DNA of 8,362 nt from an uncultured Acetatifactor sp. (GTDB lineage: Bacteria > Bacillota > Clostridia > Lachnospirales > Lachnospiraceae): the NCBI GenBank assembly GCA_910587755.1, contig CAJUNZ010000109.1, forward strand, positions 1 through 8,362. The letters are read 5' to 3'. A program made the translations under genes and the position numbers. Under the pieces are notes generated by a model that made no database searches, was not told the origin of the DNA, and was given only the letters and a program-made list of their open reading frames with translations. Below are positions 1-6,005 of the stretch, in pieces. Each line of letters starts with the position of its first letter. Position 1 is the first letter of the stretch.

Positions 1-1190
1 GAACCCTGGAGGACGGGTACGGCATCAATCTGCTGCCCCTGGCGGCTTTTGCCATGGAGGCCTATGGGGAGGATGGGGACGGGGGCGTGTTTTCTATCCG
101 GTATAACACAGACTACAACACAAAGGATCTGACCCTTGACACAAAGATGCACAAGGCCATAGCGGTGATTCAGTTCAAGCTGGAGGGACAGCTGGTGCGG
201 AGGCATCCGGAATTCCACATGGAGGATCGGCTTCTTCTGGATAAAGTTGACTATGAGAAAGGGACGGTTTGGGTGGAGGGGACAGAGTATGCCATGAGGG
301 ATATGTACCTGCCCACGGTGGATCCTGCCAGCCCTTACGAGCTCACGGAGGAAGAGGCCAAAGTGATGCAGCGCCTGCAGCAGGCGTTTCTTCGCTGTGA
401 GAAACTACAGCGCCATGTGCGTTTCCTCTATTCCAAGGGAAGTCTTTACAAGGTCTACAATGGCAACCTGTTGTACCATGGGTGCGTCCCTCTGAATGAG
501 GATGGAAGTTTTTCCAGTGTGGAAATCTATGGAAAGAGATATCAGGGCAAAGCGCTCTATGATATTCTGGAGCATTATGCCAGAAGGGGTTATTATGCCA
601 AGGACGGTGGAGAGAGGGCTGCAGGTCAGGATATCATGTGGTACATCTGGGCCGGGAAGGGGTCTCCTGTGTTTGGAAAAGAAAAAATGGCCACTTTTGA
701 GAGATATTTCATAGAGGAAAAAGAGACTCACAAAGAGAAGAAAAACAGTTATTACCGGCTTCTGGAGAAAGAAGAGACGGTGGACCGTATCCTTCGGGAA
801 TTTGCCCTGGACAGTCCTGAGGCGCATATTGTGAACGGGCATGTGCCGGTGGAACAGATCCACGGGGAATCTCCCATCAAATGCGGCGGAAAATTACTGA
901 TCATAGACGGTGGTTTTTCCAAGGCATATCAGAAAAAAACGGGAATTGCAGGCTATACCCTGGTTTGTAATTCCAGAGGGATGCATCTGGCGGCCCATGA
1001 GCCTTTTCAGTCGGCCAGGGATGTGATAGAGAACGAGTCGGATCTGTTTTCTCATTCTATCCAGGTGGAGACATTTACCCGCAGGAAATTTGTGGCGGAC
1101 ACGGATATCGGAGGACAGATCCGGGAACAGATTCACTGTCTGGAAGAGTTGTTGGAAGCCTACAGGAACGGCGCTATTATGGAGTCGTAA
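1..1190 (+). CDS. fbp: Class III fructose-1,6-bisphosphatase, 3' part (5' end outside window)
   Basis: This enzyme hydrolyses fructose 1,6-bisphosphate to fructose 6-phosphate in cytosolic gluconeogenesis. The first complete codon is at position 3 and the frame is already open (TLEDGYGINLLPLAAFAMEA), so the gene starts upstream and the ATG at 54 is internal. About 395 residues are visible, against roughly 640-670 for the family. Recognisable class III blocks are LLLDKVDYEKGTV, the segment around YSKGSLYKVYNGNLLYHGC, the NGHVPVEQIHGESPIKCGG block with a probable metal-ligand His, and LLIIDGGFSKAYQKKTGIAGY near the C terminus. The N-terminal calcineurin-like metal motifs lie outside the window, so their integrity cannot be judged. 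The gene ends in TAA and faces the lipoprotein gene convergently. No clear plus-strand terminator with a T-tract follows it. Family assignment is secure. Confidence 0.95.
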   Translation, partial: TLEDGYGINLLPLAAFAMEAYGEDGDGGVFSIRYNTDYNTKDLTLDTKMHKAIAVIQFKLEGQLVRRHPEFHMEDRLLLDKVDYEKGTVWVEGTEYAMRDMYLPTVDPASPYELTEEEAKVMQRLQQAFLRCEKLQRHVRFLYSKGSLYKVYNGNLLYHGCVPLNEDGSFSSVEIYGKRYQGKALYDILEHYARRGYYAKDGGERAAGQDIMWYIWAGKGSPVFGKEKMATFERYFIEEKETHKEKKNSYYRLLEKEETVDRILREFALDSPEAHIVNGHVPVEQIHGESPIKCGGKLLIIDGGFSKAYQKKTGIAGYTLVCNSRGMHLAAHEPFQSARDVIENESDLFSHSIQVETFTRRKFVADTDIGGQIREQIHCLEELLEAYRNGAIMES

Positions 1191-1216
1191 AGGAGGCTTT
1201 CGATTGGTTTCCATGC

Positions 1217-1260
1217 AAAAATCTCAGGTGCTGGTCTCCGTGAAGGAGCCGGCACCTGAG
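1217..1260 (-). terminator. Rho-independent terminator of the lipoprotein gene
   Basis: CTCAGGTGC (1223-1231) pairs with GCACCTGAG (1252-1260). Pairing continues inward through 1232-1239 and 1245-1251, with G-T wobbles, one bulged base and a GTGAA loop. On the minus strand the stem is followed by ATTTTTG (1222-1216), so it terminates leftward transcription just after the lipoprotein stop codon. On the plus strand no T-run follows, so it may only weakly stop fbp transcripts. Confidence 0.85.
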
Positions 1261-1268
1261 ACAGAGGA

Positions 1269-2051
1269 TTATTGTACTAAGGGACCGTTTACAGTGCCGA
1301 AACTGTTTGTGCCGGCAGTATTGCCCGCACCTGTGGAGAAGGTGCCGCCCATGCCGGTGCCGCTGGTACCGCCCATATTATAGGTGCGGCTGCCGTTGGT
1401 GCCCATACCGGCGGGATTGCTGTTTGCTGCACCGCCGGACCTGGTTCTGCCTGTGCCTGCAGGGCTGGGACTGGATGTGGCGCCTGAAGTGCGGCTGCCA
1501 GTTCCTGTGCCTGTAGAGCCAATACTTCTGCCGGTGCCATTCATAGAACTTCTGCCGGTGTTTCCTCCATTAGAAGAACTGCCGGTGCCGTTTACAGAGC
1601 TGCCGTTGGAACTGTCAGTGCCATTTGTCGTGCTGCCATTGTTGGTGCCAGTGGAGCCAGTGCCATTGTTGGTAGTTCCATCAGAAAGGTCAGAGCTGCC
1701 GTTGCTGCTGCCGGATCCAGGGTTGTTGTCACCGTTTCCTGTGAGGTCATCCGTGAAATCTTCTACGCCGTCGGCCACATCGTCCACCACGTTGGTGAGT
1801 CCGTCTTCGACATTATCTACCAGAGAATCATCGTCTCCCTGGGCTGCGCCCCCTGTGCCGGTGACACTGCTGCCGTCTGCGGCTCCGGAACCAGGTCCTG
1901 ACTCGGTGCCGGAACTGTTTCCGGCCATACTGTCCGGATCTCCGTTATTTTTATCATTGTTTGTGCAGGCCGTTACAATAAAGACGCAGGCCAGCGCCAG
2001 GCTTACGGCCAGAAGCTTTCTGACGCCAGCGAAAACCTTTGGTTTTTTCAT
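1269..2051 (-). CDS. Low-complexity Gly/Ser/Thr/Asn-rich lipoprotein
   Basis: This is a predicted surface lipoprotein of 260 residues with no recognised enzymatic domain. The start at 2051 (MKKPKVF) is preferred because GGGAG lies 5 bases upstream. The ATG at 2063 would put GGGAG directly against the start codon. Residues 1-29 form a lipoprotein signal: basic N-region, hydrophobic core (LLAVSLALACVFIV) and lipobox VTAC, with Cys29 as the predicted lipidated residue. Residues 73-103 are an acidic, possibly amphipathic stretch of repeated Val-Asp-Asp/Asp-Gly steps. Residues 104-260 are almost entirely Gly, Ser, Thr and Asn with short NGTG/STG-type repeats, which suggests a flexible extended surface tail. 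A terminator directly follows, so it appears monocistronic. The long plus-strand Pro/Val/Leu-rich frame opposite it is a compositional shadow. Function unknown. Confidence 0.85.
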   Translation of the reverse strand: MKKPKVFAGVRKLLAVSLALACVFIVTACTNNDKNNGDPDSMAGNSSGTESGPGSGAADGSSVTGTGGAAQGDDDSLVDNVEDGLTNVVDDVADGVEDFTDDLTGNGDNNPGSGSSNGSSDLSDGTTNNGTGSTGTNNGSTTNGTDSSNGSSVNGTGSSSNGGNTGRSSMNGTGRSIGSTGTGTGSRTSGATSSPSPAGTGRTRSGGAANSNPAGMGTNGSRTYNMGGTSGTGMGGTFSTGAGNTAGTNSFGTVNGPLVQ

Positions 2052-2177
2052 AATAACTCCCATCTCCCGCTGAGGCGGGCATAAGAATCGGGAAAGGCGG
2101 AAATCACCCTGCCCATATTATTGCGCATAAGCTATAGACCAACCGGCACGGCTGTGCGATAGGGCTGATCTGCCAAT

Positions 2178-2207
2178 AGTATGTGGTTTTCAGCGAGATT
2201 TATTCAA
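2178..2207 (-). promoter_or_regulatory. Weak candidate promoter for the lipoprotein gene, in the 2052-2294 intergenic region
   Basis: On the minus strand, TTGAAT (2207-2202) is followed after 18 bases by CATACT (2183-2178), a 4-of-6 match to the -10 consensus. A short GC hairpin (CCCGC 2066-2070 with GCGGG 2075-2079) lies in the leader just upstream of the lipoprotein ribosome binding site and could affect its exposure. In the same 243-base gap, TAAAAT at 2214-2219 is a possible plus-strand -10 for hisA but has no convincing -35 partner. I see no gene or riboswitch in this gap. Confidence 0.3.
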
Positions 2208-2294
2208 AATTCATAAAATAGGAAAACAAATTATGGAGAAACAGGGGAAGGATATTTGGGCATACTATGACATGTCCAGGGACAGGAGTGCAAA

Positions 2295-3074
2295 ATGGAA
2301 TTCAGGCCATGTATTGACATTCACAACGGCAGAGTAAAACAGATTGTAGGGGAAAGTTTAACCGACAGGGAGGATCAGGCCAGGGAGAATTTTGTCTCAG
2401 AACAGAACGCTGCTTATTATGCAGGGCTGTATCGTGAAGCCGGCATCCGGGGTGGGCATGTGATCCTGCTGAATCCGGAGGGGAGCGCCTATTATGAAGC
2501 CACAAGGAAACAGGCTGACGAGGCTCTGGGGGTTTATCCGGGAGGCCTTCAGGTTGGTGGAGGCATCACCCCGGAGAACGCGGCAGGTTTTCTTCAGGCA
2601 GGAGCGTCCCATGTGATCGTCACTTCCTATGCCTTCAGGGACGGGGAGATCCGCTTTGACAGGCTGGAACGGCTCAGGGATGCTGTGGGGAAGGAACATC
2701 TTGTGCTGGATCTGAGCTGCAGAAGGACGGCGGAGGGATATCTGGTGGCGACAGACCGATGGCAGAAACTCACCCAGGTAAAGGTGGAGGCATCTCTTCT
2801 GGATCGGCTGGCCGTTTACTGCGATGAATTTCTGGTACATGCCGTGGATGTGGAAGGACAGGCGGGGGGCATTGAGGAACCGCTGGCGGCGCTGCTGGGA
2901 CAGTGGGGAAAGTGTCCGGTAACATATGCGGGAGGTGTTCACAGTTATGCCGATCTGGAACGTCTCCATTTCCTGGGACAGGGCCGCCTGAATGTCACCA
3001 TAGGCAGTGCTCTGGATTTGTTTGGAGGCCCTCTTTCCTGGAAACGTGTTATGGAGATCTGCAGATCTCTGTAG
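2295..3074 (+). CDS. hisA: HisA of the eukaryotic (HIS6-like) type
   Basis: The predicted enzyme is the cytosolic TIM-barrel isomerase ProFAR to PRFAR (1-(5-phosphoribosyl)-5-[(5-phosphoribosylamino)methylideneamino]imidazole-4-carboxamide isomerase), a step of histidine biosynthesis. The 259-residue length fits the family. Visible blocks are CIDIHNGRVKQIVG (residues 6-19, with catalytic Asp8), LQVGGGIT (85-92), HVIVTS (106-111), LVLDLSCRR (136-144, with the second acid/base Asp139), HAVDVEG (182-188), TYAGGVHS (210-217) and IGSALDLFGG (236-245). The last two groups bind phosphate. The wording of these blocks (VKQIVG, NFVS, VIVTS, DLSCR, GSALDLFGG) follows yeast HIS6 rather than the usual bacterial HisA. 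The start is supported by AGGAG (2284-2288) 6 bases upstream of ATG. No other his gene is in the window, so it sits outside a his operon here. Confidence 0.9.
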   Translation: MEFRPCIDIHNGRVKQIVGESLTDREDQARENFVSEQNAAYYAGLYREAGIRGGHVILLNPEGSAYYEATRKQADEALGVYPGGLQVGGGITPENAAGFLQAGASHVIVTSYAFRDGEIRFDRLERLRDAVGKEHLVLDLSCRRTAEGYLVATDRWQKLTQVKVEASLLDRLAVYCDEFLVHAVDVEGQAGGIEEPLAALLGQWGKCPVTYAGGVHSYADLERLHFLGQGRLNVTIGSALDLFGGPLSWKRVMEICRSL

Positions 3075-3221
3075 AGAGGAAAATGGTTTTAATTACGTTT
3101 TTGCTCAGTCAGGCATCGGGTTAAATCAGGTATACATGGTTAATATGCACAAAAATTGAAATCATATTCGCTGGAAATCAATGTAATTTTGTGTAAATCT
3201 TACAAAAGAGTCAGATTATCG

Positions 3222-3250
3222 TTGATATGAAAGCCCTTTTATGGTAAAAT
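3222..3250 (+). promoter_or_regulatory. Strong sigma-A-type promoter of the LytM-like/bactofilin unit
   Basis: TTGATA (3222-3227) and TAAAAT (3245-3250) are each 5-of-6 consensus matches, with an ideal 17-base spacer. The predicted transcript starts near 3257, giving a leader of about 20 bases before the ATG at 3278. The rest of the 203-base gap after hisA is AT-rich, with no gene and no clear terminator. Confidence 0.8.
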
Positions 3251-3277
3251 AACATCAAGTTACCGGAGGTGACTAAT

Positions 3278-4012
3278 ATGGGACGTAACAGACATAAGCG
3301 TAAAAACAGCCATGTAGTGATCGTTACATCCGATGCTGCGGATATCCGGATGAAGCAGTTCCGCATCCGTCCCTGGATGCTGCAGACAATTATCATCATT
3401 GTGTGCATATTTGTGGGGGCATTGATTGGATACTTATTCTATGAGAAGGATATCTGGGATGCAGCAAGGGAAAAAACTTCGGAGCGGGATGATGTTATCA
3501 GCGGCATGGAGCAGGAGAAGGCCGAGCTGGAGCAGCAGATAACTGTCCTGAATGAGGAGATTGACAGTCTGAATGAAAATATTCAGATCCTCAGCGAGAC
3601 TGTGGCTCAGAAGGTCCAGAATGAGCTGGTGCTGTCCGAACAGCTGAGCGAACAGTACATGCCTACAAAGGTTCCATTGAAAGGGGCCAGGACCATGGAA
3701 GAGGGCACTGAGGGGGATCCTATCTGTGTTTTTCCTGCAGAGACAGGCTCCCTGATTGTTGCCACGGCCAGCGGGACTGTTATGGTGGTAACGGAAGATC
3801 CTGAGTACGGCAACAATATCTGGGTTGACCACGGCAACGGTTATACCACAGTGTACAGGGGCCAGGGTGATGTGAAGGTGAAACAGGGGGAGACGGTTAC
3901 ACAGGGAAACACGCTGATCCTGGTCACAGGTGAGAACAGCAGGCTGGGCTACCAGATGATGAAAGACGGCGTGTATGTGAATCCCATGGAGATGCTTGCC
4001 ATCAGCGGCTGA
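3278..4012 (+). CDS. Membrane-anchored coiled-coil protein with degenerate LytM/M23 domain
   Basis: This 244-residue protein appears to be a catalytically inactive relative of M23 (LytM) peptidoglycan endopeptidases, anchored in the membrane with the domain outside. The start is the ATG at 3278, with GGAGG (3265-3269) 8 bases upstream; the in-frame GTG at 3269 overlaps that site. Order: basic cytoplasmic N terminus (MGRNRHKRKN), one transmembrane helix (about 34-54), a Glu/Gln/Leu-rich coiled coil (about 62-125), then an M23-like beta domain (about 150-240) with IWVDHGNGYTTVY, VKQGETVTQGNTL and YVNPMEML. The HxxxD motif is absent, the catalytic His of YAH is replaced (YRG), and HLHFE is replaced (LGYQM), so no zinc site is visible. 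It precedes a bactofilin gene by 123 bases with no terminator between, suggesting co-transcription and a scaffolding or adaptor role. SpoIIQ-like proteins are a structural analogy only. Confidence 0.85.
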   Translation: MGRNRHKRKNSHVVIVTSDAADIRMKQFRIRPWMLQTIIIIVCIFVGALIGYLFYEKDIWDAAREKTSERDDVISGMEQEKAELEQQITVLNEEIDSLNENIQILSETVAQKVQNELVLSEQLSEQYMPTKVPLKGARTMEEGTEGDPICVFPAETGSLIVATASGTVMVVTEDPEYGNNIWVDHGNGYTTVYRGQGDVKVKQGETVTQGNTLILVTGENSRLGYQMMKDGVYVNPMEMLAISG

Positions 4013-4043
4013 CCCGGAGAGGGAACCGGCATGGGGATATTGT

Positions 4044-4107
4044 GCTTTCAGGTCGTCGATCAAGTGAAAGCTTGAAAATAGTATGTTTTCAGGTTGTTGA
4101 TTGGATG
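4044..4107 (+). repeat. Imperfect 23-base direct repeat upstream of the bactofilin gene
   Basis: Copies at 4044-4066 and 4085-4107 share TTTCAGGT and similar flanks, 41 bases apart start to start. About 16 of 23 positions match, and every mismatch is a transition (C/T or A/G). The repeat lies in the 123-base gap between the LytM-like and bactofilin genes. No separate promoter is convincing here. It could be a duplicated regulatory or RNA element, or chance. Confidence 0.4.
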
Positions 4108-4135
4108 CCCATTTAGCGGGCAGGGAGGTGTAGAG

Positions 4136-4609
4136 ATGAAAAGGAATGAACTGCAGATTACGACCATTATCGGAATGGGCGCAGAGTGTAACGGCGATTT
4201 TTCTGCCAGCGGCGTCATCAGGATTGATGGTACAGTGAATGGGAATGTGGTGGTGACGGACACGGTGATCGTAGGAGCATCCGGTTGCATTAACGGTAAC
4301 ATAGATGCCAAGAGAGTAATTATCGGAGGGGAGATTTACGGCAATCTGAATGTGCCCGAGAAGGTGGAGCTTACTTCCACTGCCAGACTGATAGGAGACA
4401 TTGTTACAAATGGTCTTGTGATTGATGAGAAAGCTATATTCCAGGGAAGCTGTAACATGAATCAGGACGGCAGCAAAAGGCCCAAGCTCAGCGGAAGAAC
4501 TCTGAAGGACGGAAAAAAATCGGCAAAGATGGCGGTTTCAGAGGCTTTGAAGGGACTGGAGTCGGCTCCCGGTGAGGCTGAATCCGAATCCGTGTCGCTT
4601 TCAGAGTGA
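4136..4609 (+). CDS. Bactofilin (polymer-forming cytoskeletal protein)
   Basis: Bactofilins are small right-handed beta-helix proteins that polymerise without nucleotide and organise cell-envelope machinery at the membrane. The 157-residue product has the typical plan: a short N-terminal tail (MKRNELQITT), a beta-helical core at about residues 11-108 with regularly spaced Gly and hydrophobic residues (TIIGMGAECNGDFSASGVIR, IDGTVNGNVVV, INGNIDAKRVIIGGEIYGNL), and a disordered tail that is basic at 113-131 and acid/Ser-rich at 145-157. The start at 4136 has GGAGG (4124-4128) 7 bases upstream; the frame is also open back to a TTG at 4094, which lacks a ribosome binding site. It follows the degenerate LytM gene and precedes a strong terminator, so the two probably form one unit. 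Bactofilin paired with M23-domain proteins is a recurring arrangement in bacteria. Confidence 0.93.
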   Translation: MKRNELQITTIIGMGAECNGDFSASGVIRIDGTVNGNVVVTDTVIVGASGCINGNIDAKRVIIGGEIYGNLNVPEKVELTSTARLIGDIVTNGLVIDEKAIFQGSCNMNQDGSKRPKLSGRTLKDGKKSAKMAVSEALKGLESAPGEAESESVSLSE

Positions 4610-4646
4610 ATAAAATGGAGGGAATACATACCGCTGGTGCGGTTTG

Positions 4647-4685
4647 AAGGCAGGTCTGCCAATTCTGTGGCATTCCTGCCTTTTT
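4647..4685 (+). terminator. Rho-independent terminator after bactofilin
   Basis: AAGGCAGG (4647-4654) pairs with CCTGCCTT (4675-4682), with an inner TGCCA/TGGCA helix (4657-4661 with 4668-4672), and is followed by TTTTT (4681-4685). A smaller hairpin (ACCGC/GCGGT, 4630-4643) precedes it. It closes the LytM-like/bactofilin unit and separates it from the convergent yerC-like gene. Confidence 0.9.
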
Positions 4686-4739
4686 GCCCGGCAGTAAAAA
4701 GATTCTGAATTGCGGAAGGATACTTTGGATCCATGCCTG

Positions 4740-5039
4740 TCATGCTTCAGGTTTTTGCTGCATGCGCTCAAAGACAAGGTCATAGCTGCCGTTGCCATAG
4801 TTCAGTGACCGGTTGACCCGGCTGATGGTGGCAGTGGAGGCGCCGGTTTTCTCCGCGATCTCCAGATAGGTGCGGCGTTCCCTGAGCATTGCCGCCACTT
4901 CAAATCTCTGGGAGAGCGAAAGAAGCTCGTTGACGGTACAGATATCCTGGAAAAAAAGCTGGCATTCCTGGCGGTCTTTCAGGCAAAGAATGGCGTCAAA
5001 GAGGAAGTCAAGAGATTCTGTTTTGATTTTTTTGTTCAT
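4740..5039 (-). CDS. yerC: YerC/YecD-family TrpR-like DNA-binding regulator
   Basis: This is a small cytosolic predicted transcription factor of 99 residues, the usual family size, in the TrpR-like winged-helix superfamily. The signature is CTVNELLSLSQRFEVAAML (residues 34-52) followed by a helix-turn-helix TYLEIAEKTGASTATISRV (57-75) and the conserved RSLNYGNGSYDLV (77-89). The TGASTATISRV recognition helix and the LNYGNxxY ending are diagnostic of YerC/YecD proteins. The regulated target and ligand of this family are not clearly established, and the name should not be read as tryptophan regulation. GAGG (minus strand, 5053-5050) lies 10 bases upstream of the ATG at 5039, a rather weak site. 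It diverges from the DUF1836 gene and converges on bactofilin. No strong minus-strand terminator is seen beyond the stop codon. Confidence 0.92.
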   Translation of the reverse strand: MNKKIKTESLDFLFDAILCLKDRQECQLFFQDICTVNELLSLSQRFEVAAMLRERRTYLEIAEKTGASTATISRVNRSLNYGNGSYDLVFERMQQKPEA

Positions 5040-5068
5040 TGGAGTTATACCTCGCAGACAAATTATTC

Positions 5069-5097
5069 TTTTTATTTTAACACATGAAAGTTGTCAA
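5069..5097 (-). promoter_or_regulatory. Sigma-A-type promoter of the yerC-like gene
   Basis: On the minus strand a perfect TTGACA (5097-5092) is followed after 17 bases by TAAAAA (5074-5069, 5 of 6). A start near 5062 gives a leader of about 22 bases. It lies about 40 bases from the oppositely directed promoter at 5137-5165, so the two could share a regulator. Confidence 0.75.
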
Positions 5098-5136
5098 GTA
5101 AAGAACCGGGATGAAATTATATTTTGCAAATATTTC

Positions 5137-5165
5137 TTGCTATGTAGTATTAGTTACTATATAAT
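5137..5165 (+). promoter_or_regulatory. Sigma-A-type promoter of the DUF1836 gene
   Basis: TTGCTA (5137-5142, 4 of 6) is followed after 17 bases by a perfect TATAAT (5160-5165). The predicted start is near 5172, with a leader of about 36 bases to the ATG at 5208. GAGG (5195-5198) is the ribosome binding site, 9 bases from the start. Confidence 0.75.
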
Positions 5166-5207
5166 AGAGCCAGGACAAGCACACATGCGGAAATGAGGTA
5201 AGTTTAC

Positions 5208-5873
5208 ATGACGATTGACAATGATGATCTGCTGAACAGTATATTGGCAAGCCTGGACCGGGTGCAGTATATCAGTCCTGAAGATGTGCCTGGGATAGAC
5301 CTGTACATGGATCAGGTGACAACTTTTATGGACAGCAGGCTGCGTCCTACATCAAGATACCCGGAAGAGGACAAGATCCTGACAAAGACAATGATTAACA
5401 ATTATGCAAAGAATAATCTGCTGCCGCCCCCTGTGAGAAAGAAATATTCCAAGGAACATGTGCTTCTTCTGATATTTATTTACTATTATAAGGGGATTCT
5501 GTCCATAAACGACATTCAGGCTCTTCTGGGACCGGTGACAGAGCGCTTTTTCCGCAATGGGAAAGAGTTCAACCTGGAGAGCGTTTACCGGGAGGCTTTC
5601 AGCATGGAGGAGGGACAGATCCAGGCTATGAAGGCGGATGTGACGGAAAAATACAGGATGGCACAGGAGACTTTCAAGGATGCTCCGGAGGAGGATGCGG
5701 ACTTTCTGCGGAAATTTGCTTTTATCTGTGTCCTGGGATTTGATGTATACCTGAAAAAACTCATGATTGAGAAAATGATTGATGAATTTGTCCTCACGGG
5801 GAAGAACAAAAGGACGGAGAAGAAGAGCCGTCGGGGAGACCAGGGGGAGGACAGGACCGGGGAGTCGGAGTAG
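5208..5873 (+). CDS. DUF1836 domain protein (putative DNA-binding)
   Basis: This is a 221-residue cytosolic protein of a Clostridia-wide family without an established function. The diagnostic block is LTKTMINNYAKNNLLPPP (residues 58-75) followed by KKYSKEHVLLLIFIYYYKGILSINDIQ (78-104, read in two parts: the KKYSKEH turn and the hydrophobic helix). The arrangement of a helix, a turn, a Pro-rich wing-like segment and a second helix resembles MerR-type DNA-binding heads, which is why a regulatory role is plausible. The region 165-195 (FLRKFAFICVLGFDVYLKKL) is hydrophobic but reads as an amphipathic helix rather than a clear membrane span. The C terminus (198-221) is a charged, probably disordered tail. 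It has its own promoter and terminator, so it is probably monocistronic. Confidence 0.85.
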   Translation: MTIDNDDLLNSILASLDRVQYISPEDVPGIDLYMDQVTTFMDSRLRPTSRYPEEDKILTKTMINNYAKNNLLPPPVRKKYSKEHVLLLIFIYYYKGILSINDIQALLGPVTERFFRNGKEFNLESVYREAFSMEEGQIQAMKADVTEKYRMAQETFKDAPEEDADFLRKFAFICVLGFDVYLKKLMIEKMIDEFVLTGKNKRTEKKSRRGDQGEDRTGESE

Positions 5874-5912
5874 CAGGGCTGCAGGGGTGTTTTTCAGCCC
5901 TGCTTTCTTTTT
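5872..5912 (+). terminator. Rho-independent terminator overlapping the DUF1836 stop codon
   Basis: AGCAGGGCTG (5872-5881) pairs perfectly over 10 bases with CAGCCCTGCT (5895-5904), and TTTCTTTTT follows (5904-5912). The stem begins within the TAG stop codon (5871-5873), so a translating ribosome reaching the stop would cover its 5' arm. Confidence 0.92.
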
Positions 5913-5944
5913 GTGGAACAATTGCAGGCTGCGTTTCATATGAT

Positions 5945-5981
5945 AGTTTATCAGATAAACTGCAGAATAGCATATCTGATA
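5945..5981 (+). promoter_or_regulatory. Palindromic operator-like sites upstream of the transporter gene
   Basis: AGTTTATCAGATAAACT (5945-5961) is a perfect inverted repeat with 8-base arms around one base. Its core TATCAGATA (5949-5957) recurs as TATCTGATA (5973-5981), the exact reverse complement, with centres 24 bases apart, just over two helical turns. The pair sits 25-61 bases before the ATG at 6006, where a promoter is expected. TAGAAT (5980-5985) is a possible -10 but has no good -35. A dimeric repressor or activator site is the simplest reading. The regulator is unknown. Confidence 0.5.
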
Positions 5982-6005
5982 GAATATTGAAAAACGGAGG
6001 CTGGT

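Noticed and set aside
1191..1383. AGGAGG (1193-1198 region) after the fbp stop followed by TTG/ATG starts of a short plus-strand frame
   Set aside because: The frame runs through the lipoprotein terminator hairpin and antisense to the lipoprotein C terminus, with no recognisable protein. The Shine-Dalgarno-like run may be chance.
1384..2073. Long plus-strand open frame (229 codons) rich in Pro, Val and Leu
   Set aside because: It lies exactly opposite the low-complexity lipoprotein gene, has no ribosome binding site, and its composition is the reverse complement of Gly/Ser/Thr/Asn codons.
2233..2337. Short plus-strand frame (34 codons) overlapping the hisA start
   Set aside because: There is no good ribosome binding site and no recognisable product. 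The hisA start itself is well supported.
3054..3069. Perfect 16-base palindrome GAGATCTGCAGATCTC at the end of hisA
   Set aside because: It has no loop and no following T-run and lies in coding sequence, so it is not a credible terminator; probably chance.
3148..3193. AT-rich imperfect inverted repeat (CACAAAAATT with AATTTTGTG) between hisA and the LytM-like gene
   Set aside because: It is weak, bulged and wide-looped, and has no T-tract. AT-rich intergenic sequence easily yields such pairs.
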